Assembly (NCBI GenBank): GCA_937862675.1
Contig: CALMEC010000141.1
Location: 1-13,904, forward strand
Origin: an uncultured Actinomycetes bacterium
GTDB lineage: Bacteria; Actinomycetota; Thermoleophilia; Miltoncostaeales; Miltoncostaeaceae
Length of the DNA: 13,904 nt
Reading direction: 5' to 3'
The position numbers and the translations under genes were made by a program. Every line of letters begins with the position of its first letter. Within the stretch, counting starts at the first letter, position 1. Shown in pieces: positions 1-7,877 of this stretch. Under the pieces are notes generated by a model. That model was not told the DNA's origin and did no database searches. It saw only the letters and a list, made by a program, of their open reading frames with translations.

Positions 1-1651
1 TCTGCCCGATGCGCGCCTCGTAGACCATCTCCTCGTCCAGCTCACCGACGCGGGTGCTGCCGTCCGCCAGGAACACGCCGTAGAGCCCGCGGTCCGGGAT
101 GGTGCCGGCGTTCTGCACGGCCAGCTGGCGCGCGCCGCGACGGCCGCGCACGGTGCCCTCGACGCGGTCCCAGACGATGCGCGGCGCCAGCTCGGCGAAC
201 TCGTCGCTGGGGTAGCGGCCCGCCAGCATGTCGAGCACGCCCTCGAACTGCTCGCGCGAGATGTCGGCGAACGGGTAGCTGCGGCGCACCAGGGCGTACA
301 GCCGGTCCACCGTCCACTCGCCGTCGACCACGGTGGCGACGATGTGCTGGGCGAGGACGTCGAGGGGGCGCTGCGGCACCCGGGTCTCCTCGATCGCCGC
401 CTCTCGCATGTTCGACACGACGGCCGCGCACTCCAGGAGATCACCCCGGAACTTTGGGAAGATACGGCCACGGCTTGAGCCCCCGACGTGGTGGCCGGAC
501 CGTCCCACCCGCTGGATGCCGCGCGCGACGCTGCGGGGGCTCTCGATCTGGACGACGAGGCCGATGGCGCCCATGTCGATCCCCAACTCGAGGCTGGAGG
601 TGGCGACGAGCGCGGGGATCCTCCCCGCCTTCAGGTCCTCCTCGATCAGGGTGCGCTGTTCGGCGGCGAGGCTTCCGTGGTGTGCGCGTGCGACCTCCTC
701 TCCGGCCAGCTCGTTGAGCCGCAGGGCGAGGCGCTCGGCGAGGCGCCGGTTGTTCACGAAGATGAGGGTGGACCGGTGTGCGCGGACGAGCTCGAGCACC
801 GCGGGGTAGACGGCCGGCCAGATGGAATGGTGGGTGGGGGCGTCGCCCGGGACGACCACCGGGTCGGGGAGCGTCGGTGCCCCCGGGTTGGCCAGGTCGG
901 CCATGTCGTCGACGGGCACGATGACCTCGAGGTCGAGATCGCGCCTCCCGTCGGTGTCGACGATGGTGACCGGGCGGGGTCTGCCGGCCTCGTCCTGACC
1001 GCCCAGGAAGCGGGCGATCTCGGACAGTGGCCGCTGCGTGGCCGAGAGGCCGACGCGCTGGACCGGGCCGGTGGCCTCCTGCTCCAGACGCTCCAGGCTG
1101 AGCGCGAGGTGGGATCCGCGTTTGGTCGCGGCGACGGCGTGGATCTCGTCGATGATGACGCTCGTCGCGCCGGCCAGCACGCTGCGCGCCTGCGACGTGA
1201 GCATCAGGAAGAGGCTTTCGGGCGTCGTGATGAGGATGTCGGGCGGCGTGCGGGTGATCCGCTGGCGATCGCGCTGCGAGGTGTCGCCCGTGCGGACCGC
1301 CACCGAGAGCTCGGGCAGCGTGAATCCCGCTCGGCGTGCGGCGTCGCTGATGCCGACGAGCGGTCCGCGGAGGTTGCGCTCGACGTCGTAGTTGAGCGCC
1401 TTCAGCGGGGAGATGTAGATCAGCCGGCCGGTCTCGTCACCGGCGAGGCGACGCTCCACCAGGCTGTTGATGCCCCAGAGGAACGAGGCCAGCGTCTTGC
1501 CGCTGCCGGTGGGGGCGACGATCAGGGTGTGCGCGCCAGACGCGATGGCGGGCCACCCCAGGCGCTGCGCGTCGGTCGCCTCGGCGAAGGCGCGCGTGAA
1601 CCAGTCGGCGACGACCGGATGGAAGGGGGCGGTGACGGGCGCGGTCGCCAT
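1..1651 (-). CDS. lhr: Lhr-family ATP-dependent DNA helicase, N-terminal part (runs off the left edge)
   Basis: Superfamily 2 helicase of the Lhr (large helicase-related) group, which moves 3'-5' on DNA using ATP and is linked to DNA repair in actinobacteria. Translating the minus strand from the ATG at 1651 gives 550 open residues. Visible motifs in order: Walker A PTGSGKT at residues 47-53; ISPLKAL shortly after (motif Ia); TTPESL; DEIH box with the Asp at about residue 168; LSAT (motif III); ELGIDMG (motif V); QRVGRSGH (motif VI). The Lhr signature around FPKFRGDLLECA follows, where the core passes into the winged-helix part. Full-length Lhr proteins are about 1,500 residues, so roughly two thirds lies left of base 1. 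The start is the first Met, at the expected distance before the Q-like motif (DAQRLGWPAI). Identification is confident; whether the rest is intact cannot be seen. Confidence 0.93.
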   Translation of the reverse strand, partial: MATAPVTAPFHPVVADWFTRAFAEATDAQRLGWPAIASGAHTLIVAPTGSGKTLASFLWGINSLVERRLAGDETGRLIYISPLKALNYDVERNLRGPLVGISDAARRAGFTLPELSVAVRTGDTSQRDRQRITRTPPDILITTPESLFLMLTSQARSVLAGATSVIIDEIHAVAATKRGSHLALSLERLEQEATGPVQRVGLSATQRPLSEIARFLGGQDEAGRPRPVTIVDTDGRRDLDLEVIVPVDDMADLANPGAPTLPDPVVVPGDAPTHHSIWPAVYPAVLELVRAHRSTLIFVNNRRLAERLALRLNELAGEEVARAHHGSLAAEQRTLIEEDLKAGRIPALVATSSLELGIDMGAIGLVVQIESPRSVARGIQRVGRSGHHVGGSSRGRIFPKFRGDLLECAAVVSNMREAAIEETRVPQRPLDVLAQHIVATVVDGEWTVDRLYALVRRSYPFADISREQFEGVLDMLAGRYPSDEFAELAPRIVWDRVEGTVRGRRGARQLAVQNAGTIPDRGLYGVFLADGSTRVGELDEEMVYEARIGQ

Positions 1652-1715
1652 GCACCACGATGGTAGCGCCCCCATCGAACGTGTGTACGCCGGATGGAAT
1701 CGCCGACGGGCGGCG

Positions 1716-1874
1716 TCAGTCCGGAGTGAGAGCGGCGATCCCGGGATTGCGCTCCGCCTCGGCCGGCCCGGGGACGTCGGTGACGATTCCCGTGAGGCCG
1801 CGGTTCCGGGCGTGTGCGAGGTCAGACGGAGGTCCCGAGCGGCGGGGACACGAGGTCGACGAGTCGCAGTCCAT
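1716..1874 (-). pseudogene. Possible remnant of a glycerophosphodiester phosphodiesterase C-terminus
   Basis: A 52-residue open frame starts with ATG at 1874, just after the stop of the YkvA-like gene, and ends at 1716. Its second half (LAHARNRGLTGIVTDVPG) resembles the C-terminal signature of GDPD/UgpQ enzymes, in which an Ala/Arg-rich helix is followed by GvdGiiTDrP. The first half resembles nothing I recognise, and no TIM-barrel body or catalytic His/Glu residues are present here. I therefore read it as a possible leftover of a deleted gene. It may instead be a chance match in non-coding DNA or a small unknown gene translated after its upstream neighbour. GDPD makes glycerol-3-phosphate, which would fit the glycerol genes further right, but this is a weak case. 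Confidence 0.25.
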
Positions 1875-1876
1875 GC

Positions 1877-2242
1877 TCACCGGACGAACACCCACCAAAC
1901 GGCGAACGCCAGGAGCGCCACCCAGAGGGCGGCGATGCCGAGGACCACGATGCCCGCACGACGCCGCGTGCGGCTCGCGCGCAGCCGGAACTCGGCCATC
2001 AGATCGTCGGGGATCAGGTGGATCGCCAGCCAGAGTCCGGCGGGGACGACGACGAGGTCATCCGCCGCGCCGAGGATCGGGACGACGTCGGGGACGATGT
2101 CGGCGGGGCTGACGGCGTAGGCCGTCGCCGCGACGGCCAGGAGCTTCGCACGCATCGGGACACGAGGATCCCGCACCGCGAGGACGAGTGCGATCACGTC
2201 CCGGCGCAGGATGGCACCCCATCCTGTGAACCAGCGCTTCAC
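1877..2242 (-). CDS. YkvA/DUF1232 family small membrane protein
   Basis: Protein of 121 residues with the DUF1232 (YkvA) core at residues 42-70: YAVSPADIVPDVVPILGAADD, followed by a hydrophobic stretch. This matches the family pattern YalSPiDLiPDfiPvlGylDD. A second hydrophobic segment at about residues 98-119 (rich in Ala, Val, Leu and Trp) ends the protein just before a lone Arg, so it is probably membrane-anchored. The biochemical role of the family is not known. The start used is GTG at 2242; no strong Shine-Dalgarno is visible, and an upstream start near 2258 lies in another frame. It lies 63 bases downstream of the nitroreductase gene on the same strand and could be co-transcribed with it. 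Confidence 0.85.
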   Translation of the reverse strand: MKRWFTGWGAILRRDVIALVLAVRDPRVPMRAKLLAVAATAYAVSPADIVPDVVPILGAADDLVVVPAGLWLAIHLIPDDLMAEFRLRASRTRRRAGIVVLGIAALWVALLAFAVWWVFVR

Positions 2243-2305
2243 GGTGAACCGACCGCACCGGCCGCCGCGTGCGGTGAGGTGGCCCCTGTCGCGGCCATCA
2301 GCGCG

Positions 2306-2974
2306 TCACCCGCCCGCGGGATCGTCTCCGTCCCATCCGTCGATGCGACGGAACTCCTCCAGCGGGCGACGTGGTGCGGGGGAGAAGTCGGTGGTCGTCG
2401 TGTACGCCACCGGGATCAGCCCGACCTGCTGGAAGTGCTCCGGGATGCCCAGGAGTCCGGCGGCCGCGTGTTCGTTGAACAGGTGCAGGGTGGTCAGCGT
2501 CGTCCCGAGTCCGCGGGCCCGGGCGGCGAGCATGAAGCTCCACACCGACGGGAACACCGAGCCGAACGTCGACGCCTGGAGCACGATGGACGCGTCGTCG
2601 GTTCGCGGTCGCACGCAGGGGATGACGTGGACGGGCACCCGTTCGAGATTCTCGGCCAGGTGGAGGGACGACGCCATCACCCGTCGCTGGCGCTCGGCGG
2701 CCGCGTCGCCGGACCGCTTCTTCGCGCCCGATCCCGTCGACGGGTCCATGTACTTCGCCCAGCCCAGCCGGTAGATGTCGGCCAGCGCGGCGCGGAGCGA
2801 CGGATCGCGGATGACGAGGAAGCGCGTGACCTCGCGGTTGCCCCCGGTGGGCGCCTGCTGCGCGATGCGGAGGCACTCGTCGATGAGGGCCTCCGGGACG
2901 TCCCGCCCGAGATCCAGCTTGCGACGGACGGCGCGCGTCGTCGTGAGGATGCGGTCGATGTCGTGCTCGCTCAT
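2306..2974 (-). CDS. Nitroreductase-family FMN-dependent oxidoreductase
   Basis: Protein of 222 residues, normal for the nitroreductase family of FMN-binding, NAD(P)H-dependent reductases that act as dimers in the cytoplasm. The N-terminal FMN phosphate-binding segment TTTRAVRRKLD is at residues 11-21 (family pattern: R-S-x-R-x-F/L). APTGGN at 41-46 is the second conserved loop. Near the C-terminus, RGLGTTLTTLHLF and PVAYTTTTDFSPAPRRPLEEF match the usual GlG-x-T and GyP...RRPL elements. The substrate cannot be told from sequence; candidates include nitroaromatics, quinones and enals. Start is ATG at 2974 without a strong Shine-Dalgarno. It is divergent from the Pr6Pr gene, and the YkvA-like gene follows after 63 bases. 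Confidence 0.88.
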   Translation of the reverse strand: MSEHDIDRILTTTRAVRRKLDLGRDVPEALIDECLRIAQQAPTGGNREVTRFLVIRDPSLRAALADIYRLGWAKYMDPSTGSGAKKRSGDAAAERQRRVMASSLHLAENLERVPVHVIPCVRPRTDDASIVLQASTFGSVFPSVWSFMLAARARGLGTTLTTLHLFNEHAAAGLLGIPEHFQQVGLIPVAYTTTTDFSPAPRRPLEEFRRIDGWDGDDPAGG

Positions 2975-3058
2975 CGCCGGAGCCTAGACGGTCGATTTGC
3001 GCACGGCATCCGGGTGCGGTGGACCGGAGCACGACGGCGATGGCCGGTGTGCGGGCGA

Positions 3059-3088
3059 CGCCCGGGACGGTGAACGACGTCCCGGGCG
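3059..3088. repeat. Perfect 11-bp inverted repeat with 8-base loop between divergent genes
   Basis: The arm CGCCCGGGACG at 3059-3069 is matched exactly in reverse complement at 3078-3088, with the loop GTGAACGA between. It lies in the 171-base gap between the divergent nitroreductase and Pr6Pr genes. As RNA it would fold into a very stable GC stem. There is no following U tract. It could be an operator, a leader hairpin or a leftover terminator; nothing in the sequence decides between these. Confidence 0.5.
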
Positions 3089-3145
3089 CGCCGGCCGTGG
3101 TCACCGCGTGGCGCCGAACGGGAGCGGATCCGTCATGCTGCCGCG

Positions 3146-3916
3146 ATGCGCCCCGCCTTCACCACCTCACCGGCGTGGATCCGGATCTGGACCGTGCTCC
3201 GGGCGCTGACGGCCGCGCTCATCGTCGCGGCGATCGTCGCCCAGGCGGTCCGCACCTTCACGCAGGCCGGCGACCGAGGACAGGACGAGGCGACGGTCGT
3301 CGCCAACTTCTTCAGCTTCTTCACCATCCTCTCGAACTGTGCGGCGGCGGTCGTACTGGGCTGGGCCGTCGGATGGACGCTCCGATCCCGATCTCGCACG
3401 ATGATCCCGGACGGGCCGTCTGGTGCGCCGCGCGACGTCGTGGAGCCCCGGCCCTTGGCCGTGTGCCTCACCGCCGTCTCGACGTACATGATCATCACCG
3501 GGGTCGTGTACAACCTTCTCCTGCGCGGTGTCGATCTGGAGCCCGGCACGACGGTGGCCTGGTCGAACGAGGTCCTGCACTCCGCCGGGCCGGCGTTCCT
3601 CGCCCTGGACGTCGTGCTGGGCCCCTTCCGCCGCCGTCTGGACCGGCGGGCGGTGCTCGCGACGCTCGCGTTCCCTGTCGTGTGGATCGTCTACACGCTC
3701 CTGCGGGGACCGCATGTGGTGAATCCCCGCACGGGGGCGTCGTGGTGGTACCCGTATCCCTTCCTCGACCCGCACTCCGACGGCGGATGGCCGAGCGTGT
3801 GGCTCCACGTGGCGGTCATCGCGGCGGGCATCGCCGCCGTCGCCCTGCTCGTCGTCGCGGTCGGGCGTGCGCGCCGGCAGACGACATCCGCCGAATCCCG
3901 GGGTGCGATGTCCTGA
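3146..3916 (+). CDS. Pr6Pr-type multi-pass membrane protein
   Basis: Protein of 256 residues with six or more hydrophobic segments, the first at about residues 15-36. The stretch FFSFFTILSN at residues 55-64 at the start of the second membrane segment is typical of the actinobacterial Pr6Pr family (usual form FFSYFTIQSN). Later blocks also fit: a segment around TAVSTYMIITGVVYNLLL, a WSNEVLHSAGP loop, and a PYPFLDPH motif before the last helix. The family is related to the eukaryotic FAR-17a/AIG1 proteins; in bacteria the function is not established. The final hydrophobic helix ends in a basic tail (about residues 240-250). ATG at 3146 is chosen because it gives a short cytoplasmic N-terminus before the first helix; an ATG at 3135 is out of frame. 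Confidence 0.82.
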   Translation: MRPAFTTSPAWIRIWTVLRALTAALIVAAIVAQAVRTFTQAGDRGQDEATVVANFFSFFTILSNCAAAVVLGWAVGWTLRSRSRTMIPDGPSGAPRDVVEPRPLAVCLTAVSTYMIITGVVYNLLLRGVDLEPGTTVAWSNEVLHSAGPAFLALDVVLGPFRRRLDRRAVLATLAFPVVWIVYTLLRGPHVVNPRTGASWWYPYPFLDPHSDGGWPSVWLHVAVIAAGIAAVALLVVAVGRARRQTTSAESRGAMS

Positions 3917-4073
3917 GGGGCCGATGCGCCCTGGCGTGACATGGCACGGTGTTCCCCGGTGACGCCCGTGTCCCGCCCCGGGGCGATTGTCATGTGGACG
4001 TGACGGGTGCGGCGGGCAGACTTACACCGAGACCGTCGCGACCACCCGTCAACCCCCGCCCGGAGTCCGAACC

Positions 4074-5120
4074 ATGGCCGATGCCCCCGCCCGCAGCACC
4101 GATGACCGCGAGCCGCTCCTGGTGGACCTCGCCCTGCAGGGCGGTGGCAGTCACGGCGCCTTCACGTGGGGTGCGCTGGACCGGCTCCTGGAGGAGGATT
4201 GGCTCGAGATCGAGGGGATCTCGGGGACCTCGGCGGGAGCGATGAACGCCGTCGTGCTCGCCTCGGGCTACGCCCAGGGCGGCCGTGAGGGCGCGCGGGA
4301 GGCGCTTACGGACTTCTGGCGGCGGGTGGCATGGTCGGCGACCCTCAGCCCGCTGCAACGCACCCCGCTCGACCGGATGCTCGGGGTGTGGACGCTCGAC
4401 CACTCGCCCGCCTACCTCGCGATGGACCTCCTCTCGCGCATGTTCTCCCCGTACGAGCTGGCGCCATGGGCGTCCAACCCGCTGGGCGGGGTCCTGGCGC
4501 AGAGCGTCGACTTCGAGGCCGCCGCGACCGGCCCCGTCAAGCTCTTCATCACGGCGACGAACGTCCACACGGGCCGGGGCCGGGTGTTCCGCAACGACGA
4601 GCTGTCGCCCCAGGTCCTGATGGCCTCGGCCTGCCTGCCCACCATGTTCCAGGCCGTCGAGATCGACGGCGAGCCCTACTGGGACGGCGGCTACGCGGGC
4701 AATCCGACGATGACGCCGCTCATGCGCGAATGCGTCTCCGACGACACGATCATCGTGCCGATCAACCCGATCACCCGTCCCGGCACCCCGCGGTCGGCGC
4801 AGGCGATCATGAACCGGCTGAACGAGGTGTCCTTCAACGCCACGCTCCTGAAGGAGCTTCGGATGATCGCATTGCTCCGTCAGGCGGGCGACCACCGGAC
4901 GGCGGAGGGCGCGCACTGGGCGCGCACCCGTGTGCACTACGTCAAGAACGACGTCATGGTCGACCTGGGCGCGTCGTCGAAGCTCAACGCGGAGTGGGAC
5001 TTCCTGACCATGCTCCGCGACGAGGGACGGGCCGCCGCGGACACCTTCCTGGCCGACCACGCGGACGACCTCGGGAAGCGCTCGACCCTCGACATCGACC
5101 GGCTGCTCGACGACGTGTGA
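4074..5120 (+). CDS. Patatin-like phospholipase (serine acyl hydrolase)
   Basis: Protein of 348 residues. Patatin-like enzymes cleave fatty acids from phospholipids or other lipids with a Ser-Asp dyad. Both parts are visible: the oxyanion loop GGGSHG at residues 23-28 directly after a beta strand (VDLALQ), the nucleophile elbow GTSAG at 51-55 with Ser53, and the catalytic Asp in DGGYAGN at about residue 204. The DGG block is preceded by SACLPTMFQAVEIDG, as in the family. There is no signal peptide. ATG at 4074 is preferred, with GGAG about 9 bases upstream; the same frame can extend to a TTG at 3987, but that extra part (CGRDGCGGQTYTETVATT) has no patatin features. The gene is followed by a convergent PTS gene 30 bases later. 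The physiological substrate is unknown. Confidence 0.93.
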   Translation: MADAPARSTDDREPLLVDLALQGGGSHGAFTWGALDRLLEEDWLEIEGISGTSAGAMNAVVLASGYAQGGREGAREALTDFWRRVAWSATLSPLQRTPLDRMLGVWTLDHSPAYLAMDLLSRMFSPYELAPWASNPLGGVLAQSVDFEAAATGPVKLFITATNVHTGRGRVFRNDELSPQVLMASACLPTMFQAVEIDGEPYWDGGYAGNPTMTPLMRECVSDDTIIVPINPITRPGTPRSAQAIMNRLNEVSFNATLLKELRMIALLRQAGDHRTAEGAHWARTRVHYVKNDVMVDLGASSKLNAEWDFLTMLRDEGRAAADTFLADHADDLGKRSTLDIDRLLDDV

Positions 5121-5125
5121 GCCGG

Positions 5126-5148
5126 CCGGCGGCGACGTCGCCGTCCGG
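5126..5148. terminator. GC-rich hairpin between convergent genes, possible two-way terminator
   Basis: The 30-base gap between the convergent patatin and DhaM-fusion genes contains CCGGCGGCGAC facing GTCGCCGTCCGG, which pairs with one small internal bulge and could extend outward through GAG/CTC. The position suits a shared terminator. There is no T run on either side, so it is not a classical intrinsic terminator. Confidence 0.35.
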
Positions 5149-5150
5149 TC

Positions 5151-7763
5151 TCAATGAGCGCCGCAGGGGCCGGACCCGGCCCCGCACGAGTCGTCGCCGC
5201 ACGAGTGGCCCTCACATCCTTCCGCGTTCAGGCTGCGGCGCACCTCGGCCGCCGTTGACAGGCGCATGATCTCCGCCGCGTAGAGCTGGCAGGCGTCGAT
5301 CTCCAGTGTGCGCACCGCCTCCTTGATCGCCGCCACGCGCGGTGCCGGCACCGACAGTTCGCGCACCCCCAGGCCGATCAGCACGGCGATCCCGGTCGCA
5401 TCGGATGCGGCCTCGCCGCAGACCCCGACCCAGGCGTCGCCCCGCTGGGCGGCCTGGCCGACGACGGCGATCAGCCGCAGCACCGCCGGATGGTAGGCGT
5501 CGGAGAGATCGGCGACGGCGGCATTGCCGCGTTCGGCCGCCAGGGTGTACTGGGTGAGGTCGTTGGTTCCCACGGAGAAGAAGTCGACGTGGGGCGCGAA
5601 CGCCTCGGCGCAGAGGGCGGCGGAGGGCACCTCGACCATGATTCCGACCTCGGGGTCGCCCACCGTGTGGCCGGCGGCCACGGCCTCCTCACGGGCCGTC
5701 GCCAGCTGCTCCCTCGCGGCGTGGAGCTCGTCGAGCGTCGCCACCATCGGGAACATGAGCGCGACGTGGTGGTCGGCGGACGCGCGCAGAATCGCGCGCA
5801 GCTGCGTGCGGAAGAGATCGGGATTCGCCAGGCTGAGACGGACGCCGCGCCGTCCGAGGAACGGGTTCTCCTCGCCGGCCTGGCTGATGCCCGGCACCTC
5901 CTTGTCGGCGCCCGCGTCGAGTGTCCGGATGACGAGACGGCCGCCGTCGAGGGCGGACGCGGCGGCGTGATAGGCGGTGAGCTGCTCCTCCTCGTCGGGG
6001 GGCGCGGGACGGTTCATGTAGAGGAACTCCGTCCGGAACAGCCCGACCCCGTCGGCGCCCGCGTCGCGGAGTCCGGTCGCATCGGCGTCCGTGGCGATGT
6101 TGGCCGACACCTCGATCCCGGTGCCGTCGACGGTCGTCGCGGGCCGCTGCGCGGCGGCGCGTTCCTCCTCGGCGCGGCGGGCGCGCCCCCCGGTCTCCTC
6201 GCGGGCGCGGGCGGCCGCCTCGGCGGCGGGGGCGATCCGCAGGGGGCCGGCGGCGCCGTCGAGGAGAATCGGCGTGTCCTCGCCGATCGACATGAGCCCC
6301 TCGCCCAGATTCACGACGGCGGGCACGCCCAGGGCGCGCGCGAGGATCGCGCTGTGCGAGGTGGGGCTGCCCGTGCCGACGGCGATCCCCTTCACCAGGG
6401 TGAGGTCCAGCGAGGCGGTCTCACCGGCGCCGAGCTCACGTGCGACCAGGATGCCCGGGCCGCGCAGCGTGGGCGGGCCGGCCGCGGCTCCGGCGAAGCA
6501 CTGCAGGACCCGGCGGCCGACGTCGCGGACGTCCTCCGCGCGGGCCCGGAGATAGGGGTCGTCCAGGGCGGCGAACCTCGCGGCCACGGCCTCCACGGAC
6601 CGCTGCCATGCGACCTCCGCACGTTCACCGTCGGCGATCGCGGCGCGTGCCGGTTCGATGAGCGCGGAGTCCTCAAGCATGGCGCCCTGGGCGTCCAGCA
6701 TCTGGGCGTGCTCGTCGCCGGCCTGACGCGCCACCGCGTCGCGTGCGAACCGCAGCTCGGACTGTGCGCGCCGCAACGCGGCATTCAGGGCGCCGGCCTC
6801 CTCGTCCGGGGTGCCCGGCGTGCGGGGGCGCGCCGGCGGGCGGCGCAGCCCCCGGGCGGATGCGACCACACGCCCTGGGGCTGCGGCCAGCCCCAGGAAG
6901 CTGCCGTCCGGGCCGATCTGGAAGGCGGCGGGCATGCCGGGCATGGCCGGCACCGCGCTTCCGGGCGGCGCCATCGGGGCCGCGGCCGCCGGAGCACCCG
7001 GTGCGGGTGCCGGCGGGGCGACATCGGTCTCGTCGAACTGACGCGATGCGAGATCGCGAAATGCCGCGAGGGCTTCGTCCGCCTGCGGACCGCGTGCCCG
7101 GATGCGGATGGACTGTCCCTGGCGTGCGCCCAGCGTGGCCACGTCGGTGAGACTCCCGGCGTCCGCCGGACCGGCTCCCGTCGTCGTGTTGGTCACGCGG
7201 AGCTCCGCGTCGAACCGGTTGGCCAGCTGCACGAACCGCGCGGCGGGACGCGCGTGCAGCCCGTTGGCGATCGTGATCGGGAGCTCCAGCTCGGACCATT
7301 CGCCGTCGTCCGGGCCCTGGGCGGCGGGCGCGTCGGATGCGGTGGACGGCGCGTCGTCGAGCTGCGCCTCCTTCGGCGCGAGCCCCTTGCGCGCCTCGTC
7401 GGCGACACGATCGATGCCGGCGCCACCCGATGCCGTCACGGCCGCCGCCACGGTGCCCTCGACGACCGGAGCCGAACAGAGCCGGACGCGTCCGGCAAGC
7501 GCGGGGTCGAGCAGCTGCAGGGCCGTTTCGGCGGAGAGGATCGCGCTTCCCAGGTCCATGAGCACCAGGACCTCGGCGTCGTCCGCGCCGGCGCGCTCGA
7601 TGGCCTCCATCACGCGCATCGCGTCGGTCCCGATGCCGTCCTGCGTCTCGGTGCTGCCGCCGGCGGGCTCCAGCCGCACGTCGTCGCTGGCCATCTGCCG
7701 CGCCAGGGCGACCGCGCCCTCCGCGACCTGTGCGCTGTGACTCACCACCACGATTCCGACCAT
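5151..7763 (-). CDS. dhaM: DhaM-HPr-Enzyme I fusion (dihydroxyacetone kinase phosphotransferase with complete PTS chain)
   Basis: Protein of 870 residues that combines three phosphotransferase modules. Residues 1-130 are an EIIA-Dha/mannose-type domain with the phospho-acceptor His9 in VSHS and the LMDLGSA block at 68-74. Residues 157-245 are HPr with His170 in GLHARPA. After an Ala/Pro-rich linker (about 248-285), residues 290-840 are Enzyme I: His470 in TSHSAILAR, then the PEP-binding half with RTEFLYMNR (578-585), IRTLDAGADKE, NPFLGRRGVRL (633-643), VGTNDLTQYTL (731-741) and the catalytic Cys782 in VCGEA. Escherichia coli DhaM has only the N-terminal half of EI; here EI is complete, so the protein could itself take phosphate from PEP to DhaL-ADP. 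DhaK and DhaL are not in the window. The C-terminus is a Cys/His-rich tail (Cys850, 855, 860, 867; His853, 870). Start ATG at 7763. Confidence 0.93.
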   Translation of the reverse strand: MVGIVVVSHSAQVAEGAVALARQMASDDVRLEPAGGSTETQDGIGTDAMRVMEAIERAGADDAEVLVLMDLGSAILSAETALQLLDPALAGRVRLCSAPVVEGTVAAAVTASGGAGIDRVADEARKGLAPKEAQLDDAPSTASDAPAAQGPDDGEWSELELPITIANGLHARPAARFVQLANRFDAELRVTNTTTGAGPADAGSLTDVATLGARQGQSIRIRARGPQADEALAAFRDLASRQFDETDVAPPAPAPGAPAAAAPMAPPGSAVPAMPGMPAAFQIGPDGSFLGLAAAPGRVVASARGLRRPPARPRTPGTPDEEAGALNAALRRAQSELRFARDAVARQAGDEHAQMLDAQGAMLEDSALIEPARAAIADGERAEVAWQRSVEAVAARFAALDDPYLRARAEDVRDVGRRVLQCFAGAAAGPPTLRGPGILVARELGAGETASLDLTLVKGIAVGTGSPTSHSAILARALGVPAVVNLGEGLMSIGEDTPILLDGAAGPLRIAPAAEAAARAREETGGRARRAEEERAAAQRPATTVDGTGIEVSANIATDADATGLRDAGADGVGLFRTEFLYMNRPAPPDEEEQLTAYHAAASALDGGRLVIRTLDAGADKEVPGISQAGEENPFLGRRGVRLSLANPDLFRTQLRAILRASADHHVALMFPMVATLDELHAAREQLATAREEAVAAGHTVGDPEVGIMVEVPSAALCAEAFAPHVDFFSVGTNDLTQYTLAAERGNAAVADLSDAYHPAVLRLIAVVGQAAQRGDAWVGVCGEAASDATGIAVLIGLGVRELSVPAPRVAAIKEAVRTLEIDACQLYAAEIMRLSTAAEVRRSLNAEGCEGHSCGDDSCGAGSGPCGAH

Positions 7764-7777
7764 GGTGGGGACTCTAC

Positions 7778-7804
7778 CCGGGGCCTTCGGTCCGGAGGCC
7801 CCGG
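7778..7804 (-). promoter_or_regulatory. 9-bp perfect hairpin just upstream of the dhaM fusion start
   Basis: CCGGGGCCT at 7778-7786 is the exact reverse complement of AGGCCCCGG at 7796-7804. Read on the minus strand, the hairpin lies between the FMN-reductase stop and the dhaM ATG, and its base is 14 bases before that ATG. It could end transcription from the upstream gene or affect access to the ribosome site. No U tract follows it. Function is inference. Confidence 0.35.
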
Positions 7805-7877
7805 TCCGCGTGACCGGCGGTCGCGCGGTGCGCCGGCCATCCGGAGCAACCTCCCGGCCGGTCTCCCGCGCGGGGTC

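Noticed and set aside
488..1666. 392-codon open frame on the + strand
   Set aside because: It lies opposite the Lhr helicase, whose motifs are clear. The translation is Asp/Gly/Arg-rich low-complexity text typical of the antisense of high-GC genes.
1814..3073. 419-codon + strand frame
   Set aside because: Covers the YkvA-like and nitroreductase genes in antisense; no domain and biased composition.
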